Below are positions 32,975-39,533 of a DNA stretch of 39,533 bases, in pieces. Positions within the stretch are counted from its first letter, which is position 1; the number at the start of each line of letters is the position of its first letter. The position numbers were made by a program, and so were the translations under genes. The notes beneath the pieces are model-generated. The model searched no databases, was not told the origin of the DNA, and was given only the letters and a program-made list of their open reading frames with translations. This stretch comes from Thermoplasmata archaeon (GTDB taxonomy: Archaea > Thermoplasmatota > Thermoplasmata > Thermoplasmatales > Thermoplasmataceae): the NCBI GenBank assembly GCA_021806345.1, contig JAJZXP010000238.1:1-39533 (forward strand), read 5' to 3'.

Positions 32975-34852
32975 TCATTTAACGTGAACCTTCAGTTCGT
33001 CAGGATGAACTGTAGCTTTTCCGGATTCAGCTATTACCTCATACTCTTTGCCATTTAGGAAAACATTGAAATTTCCATTTCCGACAACAATTATTTCCCC
33101 CTTGTAGATTAGGACTGAATTGTTTTTCACAAATATTGGATATTTATTCTCCGTTTTGAAATAACAATTGCCATCTATGAATTTTTCCCTTTCAAAGTCA
33201 TACCATTTTCCCTCTGGAAGGTAGACATTTCTGCTCAACAGATTCTCATAGATCTGTGGTGCATAGATTATGTTATCCCCAAGGTAATATTGGTCCTCAA
33301 CGAAAAAGGTTTCATTGTCATTGAAATTGTAAAATGACACAGGTGCCACTGTTGCTGAACCATTTTTGTGTGAAAAATAGATCACGTTATAAATCTGGTC
33401 AATGAAATCATATCTTAAATGCACACTTGTCTCAATATCACTCTTTGCTTTATTTGAAAGTAAGAATACTTCCTGATCGTTTCCGTCCATTGACTTGTGG
33501 TTCCTGTAAAGTGGAAATAGCAACGCCATTCTGTAATAAGCAGCTATAAGATCTGGTGAACTGCTTCCAAAGAAACCACCTAAATCGCATCCAACAACTG
33601 CAACCCCAGATATTGCTAGATTTGTTACGATTGATATTTGAAGCTTGACATCATCCCATGTGGATAAGTTGTCTCCAGTCCATATTGATGCATATTTCTG
33701 TATGCCAGAATATCCAGATCTGCTGAGAATGAATGGCTCTATTCCCATTTCCTCAATTGCTTCAAACGTTGCCTTTGACTGGAAGTAGGGATACGCATTT
33801 CTTACTTTCCTGTGGATTACCTTGCTTCCATTGTCCAGTTTATGAAGAGATTCCGGATCGAACATATGATCTTCTGTTAGAATTGTTGGTTCGTTCATGT
33901 CCAGCCATATTCCATCAACTTTTTGCTTCATCCAAGATTTTACCTCTCCCTTCCAGAAATTCTGACCATTTTTATTAATAAAATCAGGGAATACGGATTT
34001 TCCGGGCCACATTTTGTCCGTATAAATATCCCTATTGCTGTCTTCCACATATGTTCCCAGTCCTCTCCTGAAAACCTCATAATTCTGTTCGGCTTTTATG
34101 GATGGGTCCACTATGGGAATTACCTTAACTCCGAGATCATGAATTCTGTTTATAAAGTCAGTTCCGTCCCCAAATCTTTCATTGTTCCATGTGAATAGCT
34201 TGTAATCTTCCATGTAGTGAATGTCCAGATAGATGGATTCAACCGGAAGAAACTCCTTATATCTCTTAACAACTTCCTCAGCTACATCCGCCGGGTAATA
34301 CGTGTATCTTGAAATGGAATGGCCAATACTCCATTTTGGTGGAAGGAACGTCTTTCCTGTCAATGTTGAATATTTCTGGAGTGTCTCAAGTGGAGAATTT
34401 CCAGTGAAGATATAGAATTCCACAGAATTCGAATCTATGGAGATTTTTGTTTTGTTATATACTTCAACACCAAAATCAAATACGATTTCCCCTGGATAGT
34501 TTATGAATATTCCTTTAGTTGTCCCATCTATAACCTGAAAATAGAAGGGGATTGAAATGTATAGAGGATCATTGTTTCTGCCATATCCTCCCGGGTCACG
34601 ATTCTTTGAGATTAGTCTTTTCCTTTTCCTATCCATTCCGAATGCCCTTTCCCCAAGTCCCAGGATGTGTGCATTAAGTGGGAGTGGAAACATTATTACA
34701 AGTTCATCGGAATTCTCTTTAATTTCTATTTGATTTTTCTTTAGATCTGGCTCTGAAGGAGATAGTGATTGATCATCAAAGGCCACAATTGGCTCGTGCC
34801 GATTTATGTTATACTTTACATAATCGCTGTTTGACCAGCATTTTATATCCAT
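32975..34852 (-). CDS. malA: GH31 alpha-glucosidase
   Basis: A 625-residue family 31 glycosidase that releases glucose from the non-reducing ends of maltose and maltodextrins (some members act as alpha-xylosidase). The nucleophile motif WLDMNEP gives D318, and the acid/base is D394 in WTGDN. The GH31 segments SRYTYYPADV (about 181-190), SRSGYSGIQKYASIWTGD (377-394) and GCDLGGFFG (about 417-425) are intact, and no signal peptide is seen, so the enzyme is intracellular. The ATG at 34852 is supported by a leaderless-type TATA box at 34875-34881. It is the first gene of the hydrolase operon. Confidence 0.93.
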   Translation of the reverse strand: MDIKCWSNSDYVKYNINRHEPIVAFDDQSLSPSEPDLKKNQIEIKENSDELVIMFPLPLNAHILGLGERAFGMDRKRKRLISKNRDPGGYGRNNDPLYISIPFYFQVIDGTTKGIFINYPGEIVFDFGVEVYNKTKISIDSNSVEFYIFTGNSPLETLQKYSTLTGKTFLPPKWSIGHSISRYTYYPADVAEEVVKRYKEFLPVESIYLDIHYMEDYKLFTWNNERFGDGTDFINRIHDLGVKVIPIVDPSIKAEQNYEVFRRGLGTYVEDSNRDIYTDKMWPGKSVFPDFINKNGQNFWKGEVKSWMKQKVDGIWLDMNEPTILTEDHMFDPESLHKLDNGSKVIHRKVRNAYPYFQSKATFEAIEEMGIEPFILSRSGYSGIQKYASIWTGDNLSTWDDVKLQISIVTNLAISGVAVVGCDLGGFFGSSSPDLIAAYYRMALLFPLYRNHKSMDGNDQEVFLLSNKAKSDIETSVHLRYDFIDQIYNVIYFSHKNGSATVAPVSFYNFNDNETFFVEDQYYLGDNIIYAPQIYENLLSRNVYLPEGKWYDFEREKFIDGNCYFKTENKYPIFVKNNSVLIYKGEIIVVGNGNFNVFLNGKEYEVIAESGKATVHPDELKVHVK

Positions 34853-34874
34853 TAATGGTTAAGTTATAACGGGG

Positions 34875-34881
34875 ATATAGC
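34875..34881 (-). promoter_or_regulatory. TATA box of the alpha-glucosidase/amylase operon
   Basis: Minus-strand GCTATAT is centred about 26 bases before the ATG at 34852, so the mRNA is probably leaderless. Other TATA-rich sequence at 34945-34965 could give a longer transcript. Confidence 0.4.
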
Positions 34882-35055
34882 ATTTTTCTAAAATGTAATA
34901 AGAAATGTTTTCCAATGAGTATTTATTGTAAGTTTTAGAAATCTTATTATAAATATATTTATAATGAATTATTATCACAAAGACAACTCAGAGTAGTGGA
35001 ATTTTAACACTTTTAACAGGATTACGTGAAATTGACCGGGAAATTAACTGAGTTT

Positions 35056-35070
35056 TACTTTAAGAAAGTA
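35056..35070. promoter_or_regulatory. Perfect TrmB-type palindrome
   Basis: TACTTTAAGAAAGTA is an exact instance of TACTTT-N3-AAAGTA, the operator form described for TrmB of Thermococcus litoralis. It lies 36 bases after the trmB stop codon and about 200 bases before the alpha-glucosidase start. The remote place, about 180 bases upstream of the nearest TATA box, leaves its effect on transcription uncertain. Confidence 0.55.
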
Positions 35071-35105
35071 TGAGTATAGAGTTTTAACTGAGATGGAGTC
35101 AATGA

Positions 35106-36113
35106 TTAGCTCAATACCTCTATTCTCTCCATGGCAATGTCTTCATCTCTTGCGGTTTTTCCTCCAACAGAATAGATATTCTTGCCCCGAGAAATATACA
35201 GGGTGTGTTTCAGCCCATTTACAATTTCAACCTTATTGACTGTGCCGTTTATTGTAATCTCCTTTCCATTTTTCCATCCCTTGAGCCTGCATTTTACCTC
35301 ATGCTCAGTTGGGTTGTAAGTAATATTCATTATGTCACAAAGGAGCCACATGGTTCTAAATCTGTGCTTGGAAAGATTTATTGGAAAAGAGTAAATATTT
35401 GAAGGATCCCATATAGTGTGGTAGAAAAAATAACCAGTTATATGTATTATTTCATCTTCATCATTTAAAATTGCATAATCATTCCTGTTTATGGTCCTAC
35501 CTATCCTTATTATTGTCATTGATCTGTCTGTTATGAGGACTTCAGATGTCATCCCTTTTCTTACTTTTATAATTGCGCCTTTAAATTCGTCAAGCAGTTT
35601 CTTATCTGCCTCAGGGAATAGCACGATAGCAACAGATACACCCCTTCCAATTGCTTTCAGTAAGCTATCCCTTAACTTTAGGAGCCTGCTCTTGGAACAG
35701 GATATTATTATCTCATCCTCTGAGGCATCAATTCTCTGCCTCATTTCGTCTATGATAACTCTTTCTGACTCCATGAGCCAGAGATAAGGCTTGGCTTTGT
35801 AATATTCTGACTTATTTTTCTCGACTATCTTTTTAATTTTCCCAATTCCACTACTGAGCTCTTTCACTCTCATCCCAAGTGAGGCTTCAATGTCCCTTGC
35901 TCTGTATACCTTTTTCTTACCGGGGCTTTCGTCTACCATTCCTCTTTCCTTAAGTTTCCCCAAAATATCATAAACTCTCGGCTGAGGTATTCCAGAAATG
36001 GAAACAATTTCTCCCGGATTCAGCGAGTCGTTAAGAAGAAGTGCCTCCATAACTCTTGCTTCATAGTCAGTTAGACCAAAGTTCTTAAGTTCGTCAAAAA
36101 GGTCAGAACTCAT
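35106..36113 (-). CDS. trmB: TrmB family sugar-sensing transcriptional regulator
   Basis: A 335-residue archaeal regulator. The N-terminal winged helix (about 1-80, LTDYEARVMEALLL, SGIPQPRVYDILGKLKERGM) binds DNA. A coiled-coil linker follows (about 88-110), and the C-terminal sugar-binding domain (about 115-335) resembles that of TrmB, with the conserved IGRTINRNDYAILNDEDEII stretch (about 205-224). TrmB represses trehalose/maltose importer genes and is released by the sugar; some relatives also activate. Here it sits upstream of the alpha-glucosidase and amylase genes and near the ABC importer, so the cluster is very likely its regulon. Candidate operators are at 26410, 29867 and 35056. Confidence 0.92.
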   Translation of the reverse strand: MSSDLFDELKNFGLTDYEARVMEALLLNDSLNPGEIVSISGIPQPRVYDILGKLKERGMVDESPGKKKVYRARDIEASLGMRVKELSSGIGKIKKIVEKNKSEYYKAKPYLWLMESERVIIDEMRQRIDASEDEIIISCSKSRLLKLRDSLLKAIGRGVSVAIVLFPEADKKLLDEFKGAIIKVRKGMTSEVLITDRSMTIIRIGRTINRNDYAILNDEDEIIHITGYFFYHTIWDPSNIYSFPINLSKHRFRTMWLLCDIMNITYNPTEHEVKCRLKGWKNGKEITINGTVNKVEIVNGLKHTLYISRGKNIYSVGGKTARDEDIAMERIEVLS

Positions 36114-36339
36114 TAGAATATCCTAGTATGATGCGTTATTCCATATTTAATGTTTCATCGAATATATGGAGTGCCCTTCTATGAAACGTCAGCTTTTTTG
36201 CTTAAGACATTGGGTTGCATCTAAAACTTGAACTATTTTTGTAATGATATTGCACTGTTTATTTCATTGGTGGGAAGGTGGTGTCAAAGTTGCCAAAAGT
36301 ATTAACAATGTTTAAATTTTATGATTTGGTTATAAATTT

Positions 36340-36942
36340 ATGGAAAGAATAGTTGGTGGAATTATCAGGGAAAAGAATTTCGTAACGACAGGGGTTGATG
36401 TTAGCTGGGCTTGGGAAAGCCAAAGCAATGGAACAGTTAAATGGACATTTAAGAACCTCGGTTCCACTGATATTTCATTTCTATTGTTTAGGAATGGCTA
36501 TTATTTTGGAAATGCGTTTTGGCCAGTCTATTTAAATAACCCTCAATTCAATGAATCATTTGCTTCTTCGCTTACACCGCTGATAAACAATGGAAGCTCT
36601 AACAACTCAGCCCCACTAGGCATAGCAAACTTCCCAAACGGAAAGAAAATTGTGTGTTTTGTTTTTACTCTGGCACCAAAACAGGTGTGGTCAATGCTGG
36701 AAGGCGGATTTTCCACATCTATGGAACCAAGCGGACATTCAGCATTAACTGTTGATGTTACCGGAACAAGCAGGTTCTGCATTACATACGATGAAACTCA
36801 GGTGGTCGACTGGGATAATCAAACAGGAACGGGATACAAAGGTTATTCTCCAAATCCCAGTTCATTTACATCTGTGCTGGTCAATTGCAAAGGCACTTAT
36901 GTTCAATTGTTTAAGGATATAATAGTAGATGGACAATGCTGA
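36340..36942 (+). CDS. Orphan protein of unknown function
   Basis: A 200-residue protein with no family I recognise. It is rich in beta-prone, aromatic and asparagine/serine residues (for example GVDVSWAWESQSNGTVKW and FRNGYYFGNAFWPVYLNN near the N-terminal half), with cysteines at about 105, 147, 182 and 200 (the last residue). There is no signal peptide, and an in-frame TGA blocks a longer start. A TATA-like TTTAAATTTTATG near 36310 is about 26 bases before the ATG, fitting a leaderless transcript. The look is that of a surface or secreted-type domain with no export signal, or a virus/plasmid-like protein. It borders the accessory stretch at 37.1-38.4 kb. Confidence 0.6.
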   Translation: MERIVGGIIREKNFVTTGVDVSWAWESQSNGTVKWTFKNLGSTDISFLLFRNGYYFGNAFWPVYLNNPQFNESFASSLTPLINNGSSNNSAPLGIANFPNGKKIVCFVFTLAPKQVWSMLEGGFSTSMEPSGHSALTVDVTGTSRFCITYDETQVVDWDNQTGTGYKGYSPNPSSFTSVLVNCKGTYVQLFKDIIVDGQC

Positions 36943-37124
36943 AATAAAATTTAGAGTGTGGTTATTTTTTAAGAGTATATCATAGCTGCTTGTATTTTTA
37001 ACCTTATTCATGGTAATAGGATTCAACCATTTAACCAGAAATATATCTTAGATTGAAACGGCAGATTATTGCAAATCCTCAATTCTTAAAGTCACAAATT
37101 TTGGGAAGAATATGAATTGGATAT

Positions 37125-37148
37125 TATGTTAAAGTGAGACCGCTGAGA
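37125..37148. repeat. Degenerate copy of the tRNA-Pro(GGG) 3' end (att-like direct repeat, distal copy)
   Basis: AAGTGAGACCGCTGAGA at 37132-37148 matches 38411-38427 (the last 14 bases of tRNA-Pro plus three flanking bases) in 16 of 17 positions. Ungapped comparison over 24 bases gives 21 matches at an offset of 1,279 bases. This is the pattern left when an element integrates into a tRNA 3' end. The single mismatch in the tRNA part marks the distal copy as no longer functional. Confidence 0.6.
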
Positions 37149-37173
37149 CTACCTCAATGTTACCTAGGAGATC

Positions 37174-37419
37174 CTACCGTCGGTATGAACGCGTGGATTT
37201 ATGCTTGTTATATACAGCTTTCAAGATCCCGCCATACTCTCTCCTTAACGTGATCTGACACTGAGGAGAGTTTTTCGCAAACAGGACACGGCCACCTGAC
37301 ATCTTTTCGTGGGAAAGATAGACGTCCACCCTCCTTTCAGAATCGGATACTGAAACACTGGAGACAAACCATGGTTTCCCGACCCTGTATGTATGTTCGC
37401 AGAGTTCCCGGTTATCCAC
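37174..37419 (-). pseudogene. ISL3-family transposase N-terminal fragment, frameshifted
   Basis: From a GTG at 37419 the minus strand codes for MDNRELCEHTYRVGKPWFVS and on to VDVYLS, as in the N-terminus of ISL3 transposases. The original frame then continues in the next frame as FPRKDVRWPCPVCEKLSSVS and VKERVWRDLESC, which is the CPxC zinc-finger and WRHLD-type stretch of that family, and returns to the first frame near YNKHKSTRSYRR. So there are two frame changes and the gene stops after about 80 codons; the catalytic domain is gone. It is a dead insertion-sequence remnant. The family call rests on recalled motifs. Confidence 0.6.
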
Positions 37420-37489
37420 ACCGTACTCATGGAGGCAGTAATATTTATTCTTACCATAATATAACCGGAAGAACCTTATTATATTCCGT

Positions 37490-38314
37490 ATGCGCTACCG
37501 ACCTGTGACTCACGATAAAGTAGAGGTTGAGGGAGGTTTCATCAACTACGAGGACATTGGAAAAGGGACACCAGTTGTTCTTATACATGCAGGTTACGTA
37601 GACAGCAGGATGTGGGATAACCAGATTGGTGCACTGAAAGAAAAATACAGGGTTATTCGGTATGATGTCCGTGGGTATGGCAAATCAACAAGATCTGAGC
37701 AGGCATACTGCGACGCAGAAGACCTCAAGAAGTTGCTGGATCACCTTGAAATCAGGAAGGCAGTAATTCTCGGAGTATCCAATGGAGGCAGAATTGCTTT
37801 CGATTTTGCTGTCTCTTACCCGCAAATGGTAATGGCCCTCATTCCCGTTGATTCAGGCCTGAAAGGTTACAAGATTTCAGGTCCTGAAGAAGAAAAACTC
37901 TGGGAACATATCACAATCGATGAGGAAAAATATCTAAGCTTGAGAAAAGAAGGGAAATTCAGGGAAGCTGCTGCCATAGATGTGGATTTCTGGAGCAATG
38001 CCGCTACAGGAAAGCTGAGAGACTACATACTTGAAATAGCGGAAGAAAACGTATTCTCCGATGAGACGGATCCTGACAGGCTCCAAGTTTCTCCGTCGCC
38101 TCCAGCCTTTGAGCGCCTGTCTTCGTTGAAGGTACCTGTTCTTTTCATTGTAGGGAGCCTAGATACGCCACCTCTAGTTGAAATGGATAGAAGAATCCAT
38201 GTAATGATTCCTAGTTCCAAATTTGTCGTCATCGAAGGTGCCGATCATTTGCCTAGTCTGACAAGACCGGAAGAATTCCGGAAAACTCTGCTGGGCTTTC
38301 TGGAAACCCTTTAG
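37490..38314 (+). CDS. Alpha/beta-hydrolase, GC-richer than its surroundings
   Basis: A 274-residue alpha/beta-fold hydrolase, of the esterase/lactonase/C-C hydrolase type. The catalytic triad is visible: nucleophile S97 in GVSNGG, D225 in GSLDTPP and H253 in GADHLPS, with the oxyanion-hole loop HAGYVDSRMWD (33-43). There is no signal peptide. A TATA-like ATAATATAA around 37456-37464 is about 28 bases before the ATG, so a leaderless start is likely. Base content differs: 37501-37560 has 28 G/C of 60, against 21 of 60 at 36421-36480 in the neighbouring orphan gene. Position inside the tRNA-bounded remnant suggests acquisition by transfer. Substrate is unknown. Confidence 0.85.
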   Translation: MRYRPVTHDKVEVEGGFINYEDIGKGTPVVLIHAGYVDSRMWDNQIGALKEKYRVIRYDVRGYGKSTRSEQAYCDAEDLKKLLDHLEIRKAVILGVSNGGRIAFDFAVSYPQMVMALIPVDSGLKGYKISGPEEEKLWEHITIDEEKYLSLRKEGKFREAAAIDVDFWSNAATGKLRDYILEIAEENVFSDETDPDRLQVSPSPPAFERLSSLKVPVLFIVGSLDTPPLVEMDRRIHVMIPSSKFVVIEGADHLPSLTRPEEFRKTLLGFLETL

Positions 38315-38403
38315 AAAATCAGTTTCTAAAACAGAGAGAATACCTAAGCCTAATTTTTTGACACTTGTGATTCTAGATTGTCCCCGTTTTTAGGACTTAT
38401 TTA

Positions 38404-38427
38404 TATGTATAAGTGGGACCGCTGAGA
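38404..38427. repeat. tRNA-Pro(GGG) 3' end, proximal copy of the direct repeat
   Basis: Partner of 37125-37148. It includes the last 14 bases of the intact tRNA-Pro gene (acceptor stem and the start of the T arm) and 10 bases beyond it. Integrases commonly use this part of a tRNA gene as attachment site, restoring the gene from the element's own copy. Confidence 0.55.
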
Positions 38428-38486
38428 TTTGAACTCAAGTCACCAACACCCCAAGCTGGTAGGATACCAAGCTACCCCACGGTCCC
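38414..38486 (-). tRNA. tRNA-Pro (anticodon GGG)
   Basis: A 73-nt cloverleaf on the minus strand: acceptor GGGACCG with CGGTCCC and discriminator A, anticodon arm CCAGC / TTGGGGT / GTTGG giving anticodon GGG. No intron or encoded CCA. It begins nine bases after the rpoN stop codon and is probably cotranscribed with the L13-S9-RpoN operon. Confidence 0.95.
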
Positions 38487-38495
38487 TTAAAATGC

Positions 38496-38714
38496 CTAAG
38501 AGAAAGGCATAATTTCGTCTATAAGTTCAATGTGAGATAGGATCATTCTTCTGCAGCAGTATCTTTCCAACCCGAGACCGTCCATTATCTTTGATACTTC
38601 ATCTGCAGTTGGTTCCCTGTTCCTGTCCTTAATTAATTTAACTTCCGCTTCAAATCGCCTGAAATCGGATGCAATTACCTTTCCGCAACTAAAACATCTT
38701 ACAGGTATAATCAA
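38496..38714 (-). CDS. rpoN: DNA-directed RNA polymerase subunit N (Rpb10 homologue)
   Basis: A 72-residue zinc-binding subunit of archaeal RNA polymerase. It bridges the D/L platform and the large subunits. The signature is complete: CFSCGK (C7, C10) at the N-terminus and RYCCRRM (C53, C54) in the middle, four ligands for one zinc. It lies four bases after rps9, in the archaeal order L13-S9-RpoN, and is followed by tRNA-Pro. Confidence 0.96.
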   Translation of the reverse strand: MIIPVRCFSCGKVIASDFRRFEAEVKLIKDRNREPTADEVSKIMDGLGLERYCCRRMILSHIELIDEIMPFS

Positions 38715-38718
38715 GATA

Positions 38719-39123
38719 TCACCTGTAGGATTTCTGTCTTTTCGCCCTGGCTCCTTTACCCATGGGCTTCTTTGGAAGTTTTCTTCTTATGTCGTTAACC
38801 ATGATTGTCCTGTCATATTGACGATATAACTCTTCCACTGTGTCATCGTTCATTAATTTAACGATGCCCTTAGCCATTGCAGTCCTGGATGCGTCGATTT
38901 GACCGGTGAGACCGCCACCTGTTACGGTAATTTCAACATCCAGTGAATTTGCTCTTTCACCGATTAGAGTGATGGGCTCCATCAGTTTCTCTCTTAACAT
39001 TGCCACTGGATAAAGCTCAATTGGAGTTCCATTTATTCTGAACTTCCCTGTTCCCTTTTTGGTATATGCCCTCGCAGTGGCAGTTTTCCTCTTTCCGGTT
39101 GTTATTATTATATTTTCAGCCAA
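38719..39123 (-). CDS. rps9: Small ribosomal subunit protein S9 (uS9)
   Basis: A 134-residue 30S protein whose basic tail reaches the P site. Characteristic are the N-terminal TGKRKTATARAYTKKGTGK (about 9-27), GGGLTGQIDASRTAMAKGI (about 69-87) and the C-terminal GKGARAKRQKSYR ending in the conserved K-S-Y/F-R. Start ATG at 39123 follows the L13 stop by one base, and rpoN follows four bases later, so the three are one operon. Confidence 0.97.
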   Translation of the reverse strand: MAENIIITTGKRKTATARAYTKKGTGKFRINGTPIELYPVAMLREKLMEPITLIGERANSLDVEITVTGGGLTGQIDASRTAMAKGIVKLMNDDTVEELYRQYDRTIMVNDIRRKLPKKPMGKGARAKRQKSYR

Positions 39124-39124
39124 T

Positions 39125-39533
39125 TCAGTTTACCTCCTTTCCCATTATTTTGGCGATGTCTCTCAGGGTTACGTAACCACTTACTCTGTGATTTTCTGCC
39201 TTTTCAACCTTTTCGAATTCCTTTTCCTTGAGTTCTGACGGTAATCCGTTGAATACAGTGCACCTTTTTAAAGCCTCTTTCCCCTTTGCCTTGTCCTTTG
39301 GTAACATGTCCCCTATGCTCCTTTTCAAAATTGCCTTTGGTAACCTTGGATAGTACGGTCCTTTCCTCACACTTCCGATATCCCTTCTCGATCTGAACCT
39401 CTTGAGCACAGACTCCTTGGAACCTGTTACAACAACTCCTGACGCATTAACTATTGTCACGGATTCCCCACTAAGCAATTGCTTGGCCACGACAGTTGAA
39501 AGCCGACCATAAATCATATTGCTTCCATCAATA
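39125..39533 (-). CDS. rpl13: Large ribosomal subunit protein L13 (uL13), N-terminus off window
   Basis: A 50S protein early in ribosome assembly. The window carries at least 130 codons; the frame continues through the right edge as IDGSNMIYGRLSTVVAKQLL, so the first ATG in view (39517) is internal and the real start lies outside. Typical segments are GESVTIVNASGVVVTGSK, RKGPYYPRLPKAILKRSIGD and MLPKDKAKGKEALKR. It is followed with a one-base gap by rps9. Confidence 0.95.
   Translation of the reverse strand, partial: IDGSNMIYGRLSTVVAKQLLSGESVTIVNASGVVVTGSKESVLKRFRSRRDIGSVRKGPYYPRLPKAILKRSIGDMLPKDKAKGKEALKRCTVFNGLPSELKEKEFEKVEKAENHRVSGYVTLRDIAKIMGKEVN

Noticed and set aside
36175..36339. A small plus-strand frame with a GGAAGGTGG-like ribosome site before the orphan gene
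   Set aside because: It gives only about 24 residues and overlaps the next start; no protein-like character.
37132..37210. A third tRNA gene near 37.1 kb
   Set aside because: Only the 3' end of tRNA-Pro is repeated; no anticodon arm or D arm follows, so no tRNA can fold.
37245..37457. A separate 70-codon minus-strand gene
   Set aside because: Its useful part is the second frame of the ISL3 transposase fragment, so it is the same broken gene.
1..39533. CRISPR array, rRNA genes, toxin-antitoxin or restriction system
   Set aside because: No regularly spaced repeats, rRNA-like stretches or recognisable nuclease/antitoxin pairs were found on either strand.

Overview
The window looks like a chromosome segment from an archaeon of the Thermoplasmatales (relatives of Thermoplasma, Ferroplasma, Picrophilus, Cuniculiplasma). 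The evidence is archaeal translation and replication genes (aIF5A with a hypusine loop, L10e, L13-S9-RpoN, Orc1/Cdc6), leaderless TATA-box promoters about 26 bases before start codons, AT-rich DNA, a short-chain respiratory Rieske/cytochrome b pair, and extracellular proteins rich in N-X-S/T sequons. The species cannot be named from sequence alone.

Layout. 1-5.3 kb: a partial FMN reductase, an acyl-CoA synthetase with a MarR regulator behind it, a decayed IS200/IS605-type right end between them, and two divergent, distantly similar proteins that may be regulators without a DNA-binding domain. 5.4-13.2 kb: housekeeping and membrane genes: a methyltransferase, tRNA-Pro(CGG), a polytopic membrane protein, aIF5A overlapping an agmatinase-type ureohydrolase, two zinc-ribbon membrane proteins, L10e, an MFS carrier, and an AlaX-like protein whose metal ligands are all replaced. 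13.2-23.3 kb: a decayed coding remnant, folC, orc1/cdc6, an UPF0173 hydrolase, a LysE-type exporter, pdxS with a DUF92 membrane protein, then a minus-strand operon of Rieske protein, cytochrome b and a divergent crotonase-like protein, and a MazG-like protein. 23.4-26.3 kb: a large membrane protein with an extracellular domain, and an MFS carrier whose N-terminal reading frame extends past its first ATG without a normal start codon.

26.4-36.1 kb is a complete sugar-uptake and hydrolysis module. A substrate-binding protein, two permeases and an ATPase (MalEFGK type) run on the plus strand and meet a minus-strand set of TrmB-family regulator, GH31 alpha-glucosidase and GH13 amylase. The same 15-base near-palindrome lies at the promoters of the binding protein and of the ATPase, and a perfect copy of the known TrmB operator form TACTTT-N3-AAAGTA lies between trmB and the alpha-glucosidase. 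The simplest reading is one TrmB-controlled alpha-glucan or trehalose/maltose regulon: import, then intracellular hydrolysis to glucose.

36.3-38.5 kb is accessory DNA: an orphan protein, a frameshifted ISL3-type transposase fragment and a GC-richer alpha/beta hydrolase. The transposase fragment and hydrolase lie between a tRNA-Pro(GGG) gene and a degenerate direct repeat of that tRNA's 3' end, which looks like the scar of an integrated element. 38.5 kb to the end is the conserved L13-S9-RpoN-tRNA-Pro operon, with L13 cut by the window edge.

I did not see a CRISPR array, an rRNA, a recognisable origin repeat, or a clearly new multi-gene defence system. The strongest novelty candidates are the operator set of the sugar regulon, the metal-less AlaX relative, the crotonase-like third gene of the Rieske/cytochrome b operon, and the tRNA-bounded remnant.
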